From Methylothermaceae bacteria B42 (GTDB lineage Bacteria; Pseudomonadota; Gammaproteobacteria; Methylococcales; Methylothermaceae): a stretch of DNA of 64,000 bases. The notes beneath the pieces were generated by a model. It did no database searches and was not told where the DNA came from. It saw only the letters and a list, made by a program, of their open reading frames with translations. This document shows, piece after piece, positions 1 through 8,139 of this stretch; position 1 is the stretch's first letter; every line of letters begins with the position of its first letter. Location of the stretch: assembly GCA_001566965.1 (NCBI GenBank), contig LSNW01000023.1, positions 1-64,000 of the forward strand. The letters are read 5' to 3'. The position numbers and the translations under genes are program-made.

Positions 1-85
1 CATGGCGTCAAGCTTACCACCCCATCCCTGCCGCCTAAAGGCGTGGGATTTACGGATCCCCTATCGGGGACTTTAAACTGGGATT
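1..85. other. window-edge sequence with two short hairpins
   Basis: No gene is visible. The segment lies just downstream of the stop of the minus-strand penicillin acylase gene. It holds two small inverted repeats: CGCC-TAAA-GGCG at about 33-44 and CCCC-TATC-GGGG at about 57-68. They could be a weak terminator, although no T-run follows. The motif GGCGTGGGATTTACGG next to such hairpins also recalls the right end of IS200/IS605-type elements. No transposase or TnpB reading frame is present, so this is only a guess. Confidence 0.25.
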
Positions 86-2416
86 TCACTGTTGCATATT
101 GGCAGGAGACAAAGGAATAGGAAGCCCTTTCACCCAGTATGGTTGCTGGTCGCGGTAGTGGGGGGAGAATGGATGGCCGGATTGCCCGCCGGGCATCTGG
201 AGGAGGCTGTCTTTGAGGTTGTTGGGGACGGCGACTAAACGCATGCTGGCGCCGTAATCGGGGAGGGCGACGCGGACGCAGTAGCGGCATCCGGGCAGTG
301 GGTCGCCTCGCATGTCAAGAAAAAAAGATAAGACCGGCAGGCCGCGGCTCAAGGGGTGCCTGATTTCGGCGCGGTTGACATCGCCCCAGGTTAAATCGGC
401 AATGCTTTTGCCGTGCTTTTTTTCCAGGGCTTCCTTGGCGGCGAGCAGGTGATGCCGGATAAAACCATGCCAAGTGCTGAATTGTTGGCCGGGGAGTGTT
501 GCGGGGTGGCGGAGCCTTAGCATTTGCCGCAGGGGAACTTCCCGCTTGAACCATCCATAACGGAAGTGGGGATCGGTTTGCCGGCATGGGTTCAAGAGCG
601 GTGAGAATACCGCGTTTTCCAGGCGTTGATGGAATGCCACCAACAAGGGCAGGCCAAGGCCGCCGGTATCCGATTTTCCATTCCAGGCATGAAGGACTTG
701 CGCCAGTAACCGGTCGGTTTCTGTTGGGCTCTGTTCGTCGAGCGCTGCCAGGGCCAGTGCCCGGTAAAACTCATAAAATTCGGCTTTGCTATCCAGTTGC
801 AACTTGAAAGCCTGTTGGGGGCTGATTTTCGATTTGGTTGTGAGTGCCTGTGCAATGCGGTGGGCACGGAAACTGGTGGCGTAGTTATGTCCCGGGTTGA
901 GGGTTGAATGACAGCCGAGGGTGCGGTTGTTGGCGGTGACCAAATATCCTTGTGGCGGGTCGATCATGCGGGGGATGTCCGGGGGGGGAACCCCCCCCCG
1001 CCAGCCTGTCTTTCCGCTGGCCCAGTTGTGGGGGAGGGTGCCGTCAAACCCCATTCGGCGGGGCAGCTTGCCGCTCAAGGTCCAGCCGATATGGCCCAGA
1101 TGATCGGCCACCGCTACATTGAGGACCGGAATACCGGCTTGATTGAATAATCCCAGCGCCGCTTCGACGGTTTGTATCCGGTCAATCTCAAGGGCCTTCA
1201 GGTTGACGGCTTCCGGTTCGAAGGCGGTCCAGCGGACCGCTACCGGCTGATTGAAAAGTCTTGCAGGGGAAACCGGTCCCCAACGGGTGGCGCGGGCGGT
1301 GAAAGTATGGGCGGGCTGGCCTTTGATGCGGATGACTTCCTCGAAGGTTTGGAAAGCTTCCCAGCCATCCGGGGTCAGGTAGGAACCAGGGTGCCTGGGG
1401 TTGGTGGTCAATTTCACCAAATCGATGACATCGGCCAAGGCATTGGTGAATCCCCAGGCGATATGCCCGTTACTGCCGGCAACCATCAGAGGCACGCCGG
1501 GCAGGGTGATGCCATCGAGGGTGATGTTTTGATATTGGAGCCTGGCCCGGTACCAGATATTGGGCACGCCCAGATGCAGGTGCATATCGTTGGCCAGGAT
1601 GGCCTGGCCGTTGCTGCTTTTCCAGCCGGCAATCGCCCATTGATTGGAAGCGGCGGGGAGGGCGTGGCTGACTAATCCTGCCGTGGTGCTCGATTGCGCC
1701 ATCAGATCAGTAATGGCTTTCACAGGCATGGGTTTTCGTGGACGGCGCCCGCATCGGCCCCCAAGCAAGGGCTGGTCGAACGGGTCTTCATCGGGCGTAA
1801 GAAAATCCACCACCGGGTTGGGCAGGGTTTTCTCCATGACGGCGAGCATGCGTTCCTGGTTGCCCGGTTCATTAAGCATTTGAAACATGGCAAGCGACAC
1901 CAAAATGGTGTCTTCACAGGTCCATGCTTTCGGGCGGTAGCGGAGCAATAGAAATTCCGGCGGCAGAACGGATTGTTGATCCAGCCAGGCATTGACCCCC
2001 TGGGCGTAGGCGCGGCAAATGGCCTGTTGCCAGGGCGGCCAGTGTCGGGCAATGGTTTTGGCGGCGCGGTAAAAACCCAGGCTGCGTTGGCGGATGTCCA
2101 GCTCAAGGGCGGCGGCGCCGACAATTTCCGATAATCGGCCGGCCATTTTGCGCCGGGTCAAATCCATTTGAAACAGGCGCTCGGCAGCGTGCAGGTAGCC
2201 AAGCGCTTGATAGGCGTCCAGCCGGGTTTGGGCGTGGATGGCAGGTATCCCGAAGCGGTCAAAATGAATGACGGCCGGATGCGACAGGTTGGGAATTTTA
2301 ACGGCATTGCCATAGTTCAGCCGGGAGGCGCTGAGCAGATACCCACAGCCGGCGGCGAATGCGAGAAGCAACACCAATGTTATCAGCGATCCCTTGAATA
2401 AAACCTTTGCAATCAT
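86..2416 (-). CDS. penicillin acylase family protein (Ntn hydrolase)
   Basis: This 776-residue protein belongs to the penicillin/cephalosporin/acyl-homoserine-lactone acylase family, whose members cut themselves into alpha and beta chains and hydrolyse amide bonds in the periplasm. The probable beta-chain nucleophile is the Ser of the ASNQWAIAG motif (about residue 257 from this ATG). The following NDMHL and later NNR motifs also fit the family. The N-terminus is hydrophobic and ends in AAGC, so it is either a signal anchor or a loose lipobox. The ATG at 2416 was chosen; an in-frame TTG lies three codons upstream, and neither has a clear ribosome-binding site. The substrate cannot be told from sequence. 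The gene contains an odd G8-AA-C9 tract at 981-999. It is divergent from the next gene. Confidence 0.88.
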   Translation of the reverse strand: MIAKVLFKGSLITLVLLLAFAAGCGYLLSASRLNYGNAVKIPNLSHPAVIHFDRFGIPAIHAQTRLDAYQALGYLHAAERLFQMDLTRRKMAGRLSEIVGAAALELDIRQRSLGFYRAAKTIARHWPPWQQAICRAYAQGVNAWLDQQSVLPPEFLLLRYRPKAWTCEDTILVSLAMFQMLNEPGNQERMLAVMEKTLPNPVVDFLTPDEDPFDQPLLGGRCGRRPRKPMPVKAITDLMAQSSTTAGLVSHALPAASNQWAIAGWKSSNGQAILANDMHLHLGVPNIWYRARLQYQNITLDGITLPGVPLMVAGSNGHIAWGFTNALADVIDLVKLTTNPRHPGSYLTPDGWEAFQTFEEVIRIKGQPAHTFTARATRWGPVSPARLFNQPVAVRWTAFEPEAVNLKALEIDRIQTVEAALGLFNQAGIPVLNVAVADHLGHIGWTLSGKLPRRMGFDGTLPHNWASGKTGWRGGVPPPDIPRMIDPPQGYLVTANNRTLGCHSTLNPGHNYATSFRAHRIAQALTTKSKISPQQAFKLQLDSKAEFYEFYRALALAALDEQSPTETDRLLAQVLHAWNGKSDTGGLGLPLLVAFHQRLENAVFSPLLNPCRQTDPHFRYGWFKREVPLRQMLRLRHPATLPGQQFSTWHGFIRHHLLAAKEALEKKHGKSIADLTWGDVNRAEIRHPLSRGLPVLSFFLDMRGDPLPGCRYCVRVALPDYGASMRLVAVPNNLKDSLLQMPGGQSGHPFSPHYRDQQPYWVKGLPIPLSPANMQQ

Positions 2417-2505
2417 GGCCGGCAAAGACAGAAGGGGGGCGGGTTTGGTATGATTTCCGGTAACTTCATCAAATCGTCGAAACCGAAATTTTCAGGAGAA
2501 ACATC

Positions 2506-3072
2506 ATGGTACGCCTAACGACCCCGGTGTGTGAATTTGGCAAAAAGGCCCCTGACTTTGCCTTGCCCGGCGTGGACGGCAAGGTGTGGACACGGGACGA
2601 GTGTAAAGGTCCCAATGGTTTGTTGGTGATGTTCATCTGCAATCATTGTCCTTATGTCAAGGCTGTGATCGACCGGATTGTCCGCGATTGCCGGGAGCTT
2701 CAGGAATACGGCATCGGCTCGGTGGCGATTATGCCCAATGATACCGTTGAATACCCGGAAGATTCCTTCGAAAATATGAAGAAATTCGCCCAGGACCACA
2801 ACTTTCCATTTCCTTATTTGTTGGATGATACCCAGGAAGTCGCCAAGGCCTATGGCGCGGTGTGTACTCCCGATTTCTTCGGTTATAACAAAGACTTGGA
2901 GTTGCAATACCGGGGACGGCTGGACGAGAGCCGCAAAGAACCCGTGCCCGGCGCCCGGCGGGAATTGTTCGAGGCCATGAAGCAAGTCGCCCTCACCGGC
3001 AGGGGGCCGGAAGAACAGATTCCCAGCATGGGCTGTTCCATCAAGTGGAAGCAGGGCAACGAACCTGAGTAA
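2506..3072 (+). CDS. thioredoxin family protein (AhpC/TSA-like)
   Basis: A 188-residue cytoplasmic protein of the peroxiredoxin/thioredoxin-fold class. The N-terminus (FGKKAPDFALPGVDGK) is typical of AhpC/TSA-type domains. The redox motif CNHCPYV at about residues 45-51 replaces the usual WCxxC. A further Cys sits in SMGCSIKWK near the C-terminus. This pattern matches the family usually called thioredoxin family protein in proteobacteria and cyanobacteria, whose substrate is not established. The start is an ATG preceded by AGGAG (about 2493). No signal peptide is visible. It stands alone, with the first copy of a dispersed palindromic element between it and pgk. Confidence 0.85.
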   Translation: MVRLTTPVCEFGKKAPDFALPGVDGKVWTRDECKGPNGLLVMFICNHCPYVKAVIDRIVRDCRELQEYGIGSVAIMPNDTVEYPEDSFENMKKFAQDHNFPFPYLLDDTQEVAKAYGAVCTPDFFGYNKDLELQYRGRLDESRKEPVPGARRELFEAMKQVALTGRGPEEQIPSMGCSIKWKQGNEPE

Positions 3073-3107
3073 CAACCCATTACTTGCCTATGTATTTTAC
3101 ATTGCCA

Positions 3108-3212
3108 AGGTGCAGGGGTATTTCTTCCGTGGGTGTTGGCGGCCTGGATGGCCGCCTTCAAGTCCTCAGGGAAGAGTTTACGACGTCCCACGGAAGAAAT
3201 ACCCCTGCACCT
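3108..3212 (+). repeat. dispersed palindromic element, copy 1 (26-53-26)
   Basis: Two perfect 26-nt inverted arms (3108-3133 and 3187-3212) enclose a 53-nt core (3134-3186). The core carries hairpin GGCGGCC-TGGAT-GGCCGCC, then a smaller CTC/GAG hairpin with a GGGA-containing loop, then GTTTACGACGT. Related cores occur at 11992-12044 and 22709-22760, and inverted at 47022-47074 and about 57888-57945. The arm sequences differ between copies while staying self-complementary. It sits between the thioredoxin-like gene and pgk. Confidence 0.9.
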
Positions 3213-3284
3213 AAAGCAATCTCAAGCCGCCAAATATGAGATATAAACCGATATTAACCATTTTCAAAGAGGAAAAAATCACCC

Positions 3285-4463
3285 ATGACCATTAAAAAAA
3301 TGATCGACCTGGATCTGAAAGGCAAGCGGGTATTGATACGCGCAGATTTGAATGTGCCCATCAAGGATGGAGAAGTGACCAGCGATACCAGAATCCGCGC
3401 CAGCGTGCCTACGATCCGTCAGGCCCTGGAACAAGGCGCGCGCTGTGTAATGGTCATGTCCCATCTGGGTCGGCCCAAAGAGGGAGAATACGATCCGCAA
3501 TACTCCTTGGCGCCCGTGGCCGAGCGTTTGTCGGAGTTGCTGGGCCAGCCGGTACGCTTGATCAAGGACTGGATTGACGGCGTGAAGACAGAGTCCGGCG
3601 AAGTGGTATTGCTGGAAAATGTCCGCTTCCTCAAAGGAGAGAAAACCAACGATCCCGAGCTGGGCAAGAAAATGGCGGCCCTTTGCGATGTGTTTGTCAT
3701 GGATGCTTTTGGGACCGCCCATCGGGCTCAAGCCTCGACCCATGCGGTGGCGCAATTCGCGCCTGAAGTCTGCGCCGGCTTGCTTTTGGCCCAGGAGTTG
3801 GAGGCTTTGGGCAAGGCCCTGCAAAACCCGGACCGGCCATTATTGGCCATTGTCGGGGGCTCCAAGGTATCCACCAAGCTGAAGGTTTTGGAAACTTTGG
3901 CCCAGAAAGTGGATCAACTGATTGTAGGGGGCGGCATCGCCAACACTTTCATTGCCGCCGCTGGTTTCCCCGTGGGCAAATCCCTTTATGAGCCGGATTT
4001 GATTCCCGACGCCAAGCGCTTGATGGAACAGGCCAAGGCCCGGGGCGCGGATATTCCCATTCCGGAAGACGTGGTGGTGGCCAAGGAATTTTCCGAAGAT
4101 GCCGAGGCAACGGTCAAAAAGGTCAATGAAGTGGCCGACGATGATTTGATTCTTGATATCGGCCCCGAAACCGCCCAATACTACGCGGATTTGATTAAAA
4201 AAGCAGGCACCATTGTCTGGAATGGCCCGGTGGGGGTATTCGAGATAGACCAATTCGCGGAAGGGACGCGGGTGCTGGCCGAGGCAATCGCCGAGAGCAA
4301 GGCGTTTTCCATTGCCGGCGGTGGCGATACCTTGGCGGCGATTGAAAAATTCGGCATTGGCGACAAGGTGTCCTATCAATCCACCGGTGGCGGCGCGTTC
4401 TTGGAATTTTTGGAAGGACGCAAACTGCCGGCAGTGGAGATTTTGGAGCAAAGAGATTGTTGA
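3285..4463 (+). CDS. pgk: phosphoglycerate kinase
   Basis: Catalyses 1,3-bisphosphoglycerate + ADP to 3-phosphoglycerate + ATP in glycolysis/gluconeogenesis, in the cytoplasm. At 392 residues it has full family length. Visible hallmarks are RADLNVP near residue 20, SHLGRP near 60, DAFGTAHR near 145, the hinge-region sequence GGSKVSTK, and the C-terminal nucleotide-binding segments NGPVGVFE and GGGDTLAAI. The ATG start has an AGAGG about 15 nt upstream. Unlike in many bacteria it is not next to gap, tkt or fba in this window. The 3' flank turns AT-rich and then runs into a hairpin cluster. Confidence 0.97.
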   Translation: MTIKKMIDLDLKGKRVLIRADLNVPIKDGEVTSDTRIRASVPTIRQALEQGARCVMVMSHLGRPKEGEYDPQYSLAPVAERLSELLGQPVRLIKDWIDGVKTESGEVVLLENVRFLKGEKTNDPELGKKMAALCDVFVMDAFGTAHRAQASTHAVAQFAPEVCAGLLLAQELEALGKALQNPDRPLLAIVGGSKVSTKLKVLETLAQKVDQLIVGGGIANTFIAAAGFPVGKSLYEPDLIPDAKRLMEQAKARGADIPIPEDVVVAKEFSEDAEATVKKVNEVADDDLILDIGPETAQYYADLIKKAGTIVWNGPVGVFEIDQFAEGTRVLAEAIAESKAFSIAGGGDTLAAIEKFGIGDKVSYQSTGGGAFLEFLEGRKLPAVEILEQRDC

Positions 4464-4799
4464 TTTAAAAAAGATTTTCTTTTTTGCAACAATTTTGCTA
4501 TACATAAACAACAGAAGGAGTCAAGAGTTTAAGGATACTTTTTGATATATCAGAGGCGTTTGTGGCGTAAGTATGAACCTGAATCAAGCCTCATTTAGCA
4601 TAAGTCTAAGCGCCAGGTGAAAACGACGAAGTGCCTTCAGGGAATCTCGAAAAATTGCCGTCCAGGCAATTTTTCTCCTCGCAAACCGAAAACGCGGTTT
4701 CCGGTTTGCTCCATTTTCAATCTCTTACTTGATTGAAAATGGCCGGGCTTCCCTGCCCAGCGCGGGCACCTCTAAATTTTTAGAGGTGCCCTTCAATCA
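4464..4799. repeat. intergenic hairpin cluster (type seen again at 40197-40347)
   Basis: About 330 bp without a gene. After an AT-rich stretch come consecutive inverted repeats: AAAATTGCC/GGCAATTTT (about 4651-4673); an imperfect palindrome GCAAACCG...CGGTTTGC (4681-4709); CCATTTTCAATC/GATTGAAAATGG, a 12-bp perfect stem (4711-4742); and GGGCACCTCTAAA/TTTAGAGGTGCCC, a 13-bp perfect stem (4765-4792). The last stem ends just before the DUF4258 gene. The CCATTTTC...GAAAATGG stem and the string-of-hairpins layout recur upstream of rpoE. Confidence 0.8.
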
Positions 4800-5009
4800 T
4801 TGAGGTCAAGGGCGGACCGGGCGTGGATAAAAGACGAATGGATAATGCATGTTGTTGAGAATCCGGAGTATGAGAGCGTGCAAGAAGATGGCAGGATTCG
4901 TCGTTGGGCAAAAATCAGCGAGGCAGGAGAGAGGTATCTTCGAGTAATCCTGCTCGAAAATGGTGAAACGATTCACAATGCGTTTTTTGACAGAAGGTTT
5001 GAACCATGA
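4800..5009 (+). CDS. DUF4258-like small protein (possible toxin partner)
   Basis: A 69-residue protein whose body (DEWIMHVVENPE, GRIRRWAKI, YLRVILLENGETIHNAFFDRRF) matches the DUF4258-type small proteins often paired with a DUF2283 gene. Some such pairs are proposed toxin-antitoxin modules, but toxicity has not been shown for this group. No ATG precedes the conserved part. The TTG at 4800 is the best available start and follows directly on a 13-bp hairpin, so the true 5' end may have been altered by that repeat. It overlaps the next gene by 4 nt (ATGA), which suggests translational coupling. Confidence 0.6.
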   Translation: MRSRADRAWIKDEWIMHVVENPEYESVQEDGRIRRWAKISEAGERYLRVILLENGETIHNAFFDRRFEP

Positions 5010-5203
5010 AATTAAAATATTTCCCTGATACAGATACGCTATATATAGAATTTAGTGATACTGAAATCGTGGAAACGAAGGATCTGGATGAAAATACCAT
5101 TCTTGATTTGGATGCCGGGGGAAATATCTGTGCAATAACCGTGGAACACGCCAGCAAAAAAACAGATGTAAATTATTTGGCGTTGGAAGGAATTGCGGCG
5201 TAA
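5006..5203 (+). CDS. DUF2283 domain protein (possible antitoxin partner)
   Basis: A 65-residue protein with the DUF2283 pattern: KYFPDTDTLYIEF near the start, then ETKDLDENTILDLDAGGNICAITVEHAS. Family members are short, single-domain proteins found next to DUF4258 or other small toxins and are thought to act as antitoxins; their biochemical role is unproven. The ATG lies inside the end of the upstream gene (ATGA overlap), so the two are co-translated. Local composition is more AT-rich than in the housekeeping genes around it, which fits a mobile accessory module. Confidence 0.7.
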   Translation: MKLKYFPDTDTLYIEFSDTEIVETKDLDENTILDLDAGGNICAITVEHASKKTDVNYLALEGIAA

Positions 5204-5282
5204 CAAAGCATGCAAGTCAGGTGGTCATTAATTTTTAGGGTAAATTATTTAGCGTATTTTTTAATTTAATGATGAGGTTTTT

Positions 5283-5546
5283 ATGGCGCGGATTACCGTA
5301 GAAGATTGTTTGGAAAAACTGGAAAACCGTTTTGAGCTGGTTTTATTGGCCACCAAGCGCGCCCGGCAATTATTGGCGGGTGCGGAGCCTTTGGTGGATT
5401 GGGGTAAAGACAAAGCCACGGTGGTGGCGCTGCGGGAAATCGCGGCGGGCAAGTTGGATATCGATAAATTGAGGGAAGTAGATATGGACGGAGGGATTCC
5501 TTCAGCCATGACCCCTCAACCTGCTGAAGAAGCGCAAAGTCTGTAG
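5283..5546 (+). CDS. rpoZ: DNA-directed RNA polymerase subunit omega
   Basis: An 87-residue omega subunit that helps assemble and stabilise the beta-prime subunit of RNA polymerase and forms part of the ppGpp site. The N-terminus [20 protein letters not shown] and the following ATKRARQL are diagnostic. The length is typical. It lies immediately upstream of spoT with a gap of under 10 nt, the conserved rpoZ-spoT order of gammaproteobacteria. The ATG is preceded by the weak purine-rich sequence GATGAGG. Confidence 0.97.
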   Translation: MARITVEDCLEKLENRFELVLLATKRARQLLAGAEPLVDWGKDKATVVALREIAAGKLDIDKLREVDMDGGIPSAMTPQPAEEAQSL

Positions 5547-5555
5547 GTATTGTCC

Positions 5556-7724
5556 ATGGCGGAACTGGCTCCCAAATTAGAACGCCCGCAAGACCTCCTC
5601 ATGACCCAATTGATTGAGAAGGTTGGGAGCTACCTTGAGCCATCCCAAACCGAATTAATCTACCAAGCCTATCATTTCGCCGATGAAGCGCACGCTGATC
5701 AGTTTCGCCTGAGTGGCGAGCCCTATATCTGTCATCCCATTGAAGTCGCGTTGATTCTGGCGCAGGAAATGCGCATGGACGTCAACGGCATTGTAGCGGC
5801 CATTTTGCATGATGTGATCGAAGATACGCCCGTCACCAAGGATCAATTGCAGGAAATGTTTGGAGGCGAGGTGGCTAATCTGGTGGACGGCGTCACCAAA
5901 CTGACACGGCTCGATTGCAAATCCAAAATGGAAGCCCAGGCCGAAAGCGTCCGCAAAATGATGCTGGCCATGGCCAACGATTTGCGGGTGATTTTGGTCA
6001 AATTGGCAGACCGCTTGCATAACATGCGTACCTTGGGTCCCATGCCTGCCGACCGCCGCCGCCGGATTGCCCGGGAGACCTTGGATATTTATGCTCCCCT
6101 GGCCAACCGTCTGGGGATGAACCGGATTCGGCTGGAGCTGGAAGAGCTTGCCATGAACGCCATGTATCCCTTGCGTTACCGGGCCTTGAGCCAGGCGGTC
6201 AAAAGGGCGCGGGGTAACCGCAAGGAGGTTATTGGCAATATCGAAGAGGCCATCCGCAATCGTTTGCGCGAAGCAGGCCTATCCTGCGAGGTCAACAGCC
6301 GGGAAAAGCACATCTACAGCATCTACAACAAGATGCGCACCAAAGGCTTGTCGTTTAATCAGGTATTTGATGTCTACGCCGTGCGCATCATCACCGATAG
6401 CGTGGATGAATGCTACCGGGTGCTGGGGTTGATGCACGGCTTGTATAAACCCATCCCTGGACGATTCAAGGACTATATCGCCTTGCCCAAGGATAATGGC
6501 TATCAATCGTTGCATACGGTGTTGGTGGGACCTTATGGGTTGCCCGTGGAGGTGCAAATCCGCACCCGCGATATGCATCGGGTGGCGGAAAGCGGTATCG
6601 CCGCCCACTGGCTCTACAAGAAGGAAGTGGATGACGATGGTTACGGCCCAAAAGCCCGTGCTTATGCCTGGGTCAAGGAATTTCTCGAGCATCAGCAAAG
6701 CGAAGGCAGTTCTCTGGAGTTTATCGATAACCTGAAAGTCGACCTGTTTCCTTCGGAAATCTACGTTTTCACGCCCGATGGGGATATCGTCAAATTGCCC
6801 CAAGGCGCCACGGCCCTGGATTTTGCCTATGCGGTGCATACCGAGATTGGCAATGCCTGTGTCGGCGCCCGGGTCAATGGCCAACTGGTGCCGCTGCATT
6901 CCGCCCTTTACAACGGTCAAACCGTGGAGGTGGTCACCAAGGAATGGGCCAAACCCAATCCATCCTGGTTGAATTACGTGGTTACCGCCAAGGCGCGGTC
7001 GGCCATTCGAAGTTATTTACGCAATCTCAAAACCCAGGAAGCGGTCCGGCTGGGAAAGAGAATGTTGGAGGCGGAACTGCGCAAGCTTGATGCTTCCCTG
7101 GATACCTTACCCCCCGAGCAAGTGGCAGAGAAGATCAAAGCCATGGGTTTCGAGCACATCGAGCAATTGCTGGAAGAAATCGGCCTTGGGAATCGAATGG
7201 CGCTATTGGTGGCCCGGCAGTTGGTGTCCGAACAGGAAGGGCTGGATGTCGCCCTGGATGACAGTTGCGGCAGCGGCGTGCCTTTGATTATTAAGGGCAC
7301 GGAAGGGATGGTGGTGAGTCTGGCCAAGTGTTGCCGGCCGATTCCCGGCGACAGCATCATCGGGTTTTTCAATCCGGGCAAGGGACTGGTGGTGCACCGC
7401 AGTGAATGTAACAATGTGGTTGAATTTCAGAAGAAGAACGTGACCTGGATCCCGGCGGAATGGGATGATCACGTGGAAAGCGAATTTTCCGTGGATCTGT
7501 GGGTGGTGTTGTTTGACCAACGGGGCACTTTGGCCCGGGTCGCTTCCACCATTGCCGAATGTGACGCCAATATCGAGAATTTTGTAGTCACCCAGCAAGA
7601 CAGCCACACCAGCACCGACGTGATTACGATTTCCGTGAAGGACAGGGTGCATTTGGCAAAGCTCATCCGCCGCCTCCGGCAATTGGATGTGGTATTGAAA
7701 ATTCAGCGGGTCAAGTCAAGATAA
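5556..7724 (+). CDS. spoT: bifunctional (p)ppGpp synthetase/hydrolase SpoT
   Basis: Makes and degrades the alarmone (p)ppGpp in the stringent response. Domains in order: an HD hydrolase domain with intact HD residues in ILHDVIEDT (about residues 83-91); a RelA/SpoT synthetase domain with [20 protein letters not shown] and EVQIRT; a TGS domain ([21 protein letters not shown]); a zinc-finger-like segment with KCCRPIPGD; and a C-terminal ACT domain. An intact HD motif argues for SpoT rather than RelA. ATG at 5556 was taken; a TTG lies two codons upstream. It follows rpoZ closely, with ridA and recG after it, as in many gammaproteobacteria. Confidence 0.96.
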   Translation: MAELAPKLERPQDLLMTQLIEKVGSYLEPSQTELIYQAYHFADEAHADQFRLSGEPYICHPIEVALILAQEMRMDVNGIVAAILHDVIEDTPVTKDQLQEMFGGEVANLVDGVTKLTRLDCKSKMEAQAESVRKMMLAMANDLRVILVKLADRLHNMRTLGPMPADRRRRIARETLDIYAPLANRLGMNRIRLELEELAMNAMYPLRYRALSQAVKRARGNRKEVIGNIEEAIRNRLREAGLSCEVNSREKHIYSIYNKMRTKGLSFNQVFDVYAVRIITDSVDECYRVLGLMHGLYKPIPGRFKDYIALPKDNGYQSLHTVLVGPYGLPVEVQIRTRDMHRVAESGIAAHWLYKKEVDDDGYGPKARAYAWVKEFLEHQQSEGSSLEFIDNLKVDLFPSEIYVFTPDGDIVKLPQGATALDFAYAVHTEIGNACVGARVNGQLVPLHSALYNGQTVEVVTKEWAKPNPSWLNYVVTAKARSAIRSYLRNLKTQEAVRLGKRMLEAELRKLDASLDTLPPEQVAEKIKAMGFEHIEQLLEEIGLGNRMALLVARQLVSEQEGLDVALDDSCGSGVPLIIKGTEGMVVSLAKCCRPIPGDSIIGFFNPGKGLVVHRSECNNVVEFQKKNVTWIPAEWDDHVESEFSVDLWVVLFDQRGTLARVASTIAECDANIENFVVTQQDSHTSTDVITISVKDRVHLAKLIRRLRQLDVVLKIQRVKSR

Positions 7725-7750
7725 CCAGCCTTCCAAGTTTCTGTTTTGTT

Positions 7751-8134
7751 ATGACCAAGGAAATCATCTCCACCCCCGACGCGCCCCAAGCCATTGGCAC
7801 CTATTCCCAGGCTGTCAAGATCGATGGCGTGGTTTATCTGTCAGGCCAGATTCCCCTGGATCCTGAAACCATGACGTTGGTGGAGGGGAGCATTGAGGTC
7901 CAAATCCGCCGGGTTTTCGACAATCTGCAGGCGGTTTGCCAGGCGGCGGGCGGCAGTCTCAATGATATCGTCAAGCTAACCGTTTATTTGCGGAATCTGG
8001 ACCACTTCCCGCAGGTCAACGAAATCATGGCCACCTATTTCAGCCAGCCGTATCCTGCCCGTGCCGCTGTGGGGGTTTCCGCCTTGCCCAAGGGCGCCGG
8101 GGTGGAAATGGATGCGGTAATGGTGCTGGAATAA
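7751..8134 (+). CDS. ridA: RidA family reactive intermediate deaminase
   Basis: A 127-residue YjgF/YER057c/UK114-family protein. Family members hydrolyse reactive enamines/imines formed by PLP enzymes and so protect them from damage. Characteristic stretches are [12 protein letters not shown] near the N-terminus, [11 protein letters not shown], and the C-terminal [21 protein letters not shown], which contains the substrate-binding Arg. Full family length. It sits between spoT and recG with short gaps, as in other gammaproteobacteria, and is probably co-transcribed with them. Confidence 0.93.
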   Translation: MTKEIISTPDAPQAIGTYSQAVKIDGVVYLSGQIPLDPETMTLVEGSIEVQIRRVFDNLQAVCQAAGGSLNDIVKLTVYLRNLDHFPQVNEIMATYFSQPYPARAAVGVSALPKGAGVEMDAVMVLE

Positions 8135-8139
8135 ACCCA

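Noticed and set aside
1172-1675. Long antisense frames within the penicillin acylase gene
   Set aside because: Glycine-rich, aspartate-rich translation is typical of the complement of a GC-rich gene; the minus-strand frame has clear Ntn-hydrolase motifs.
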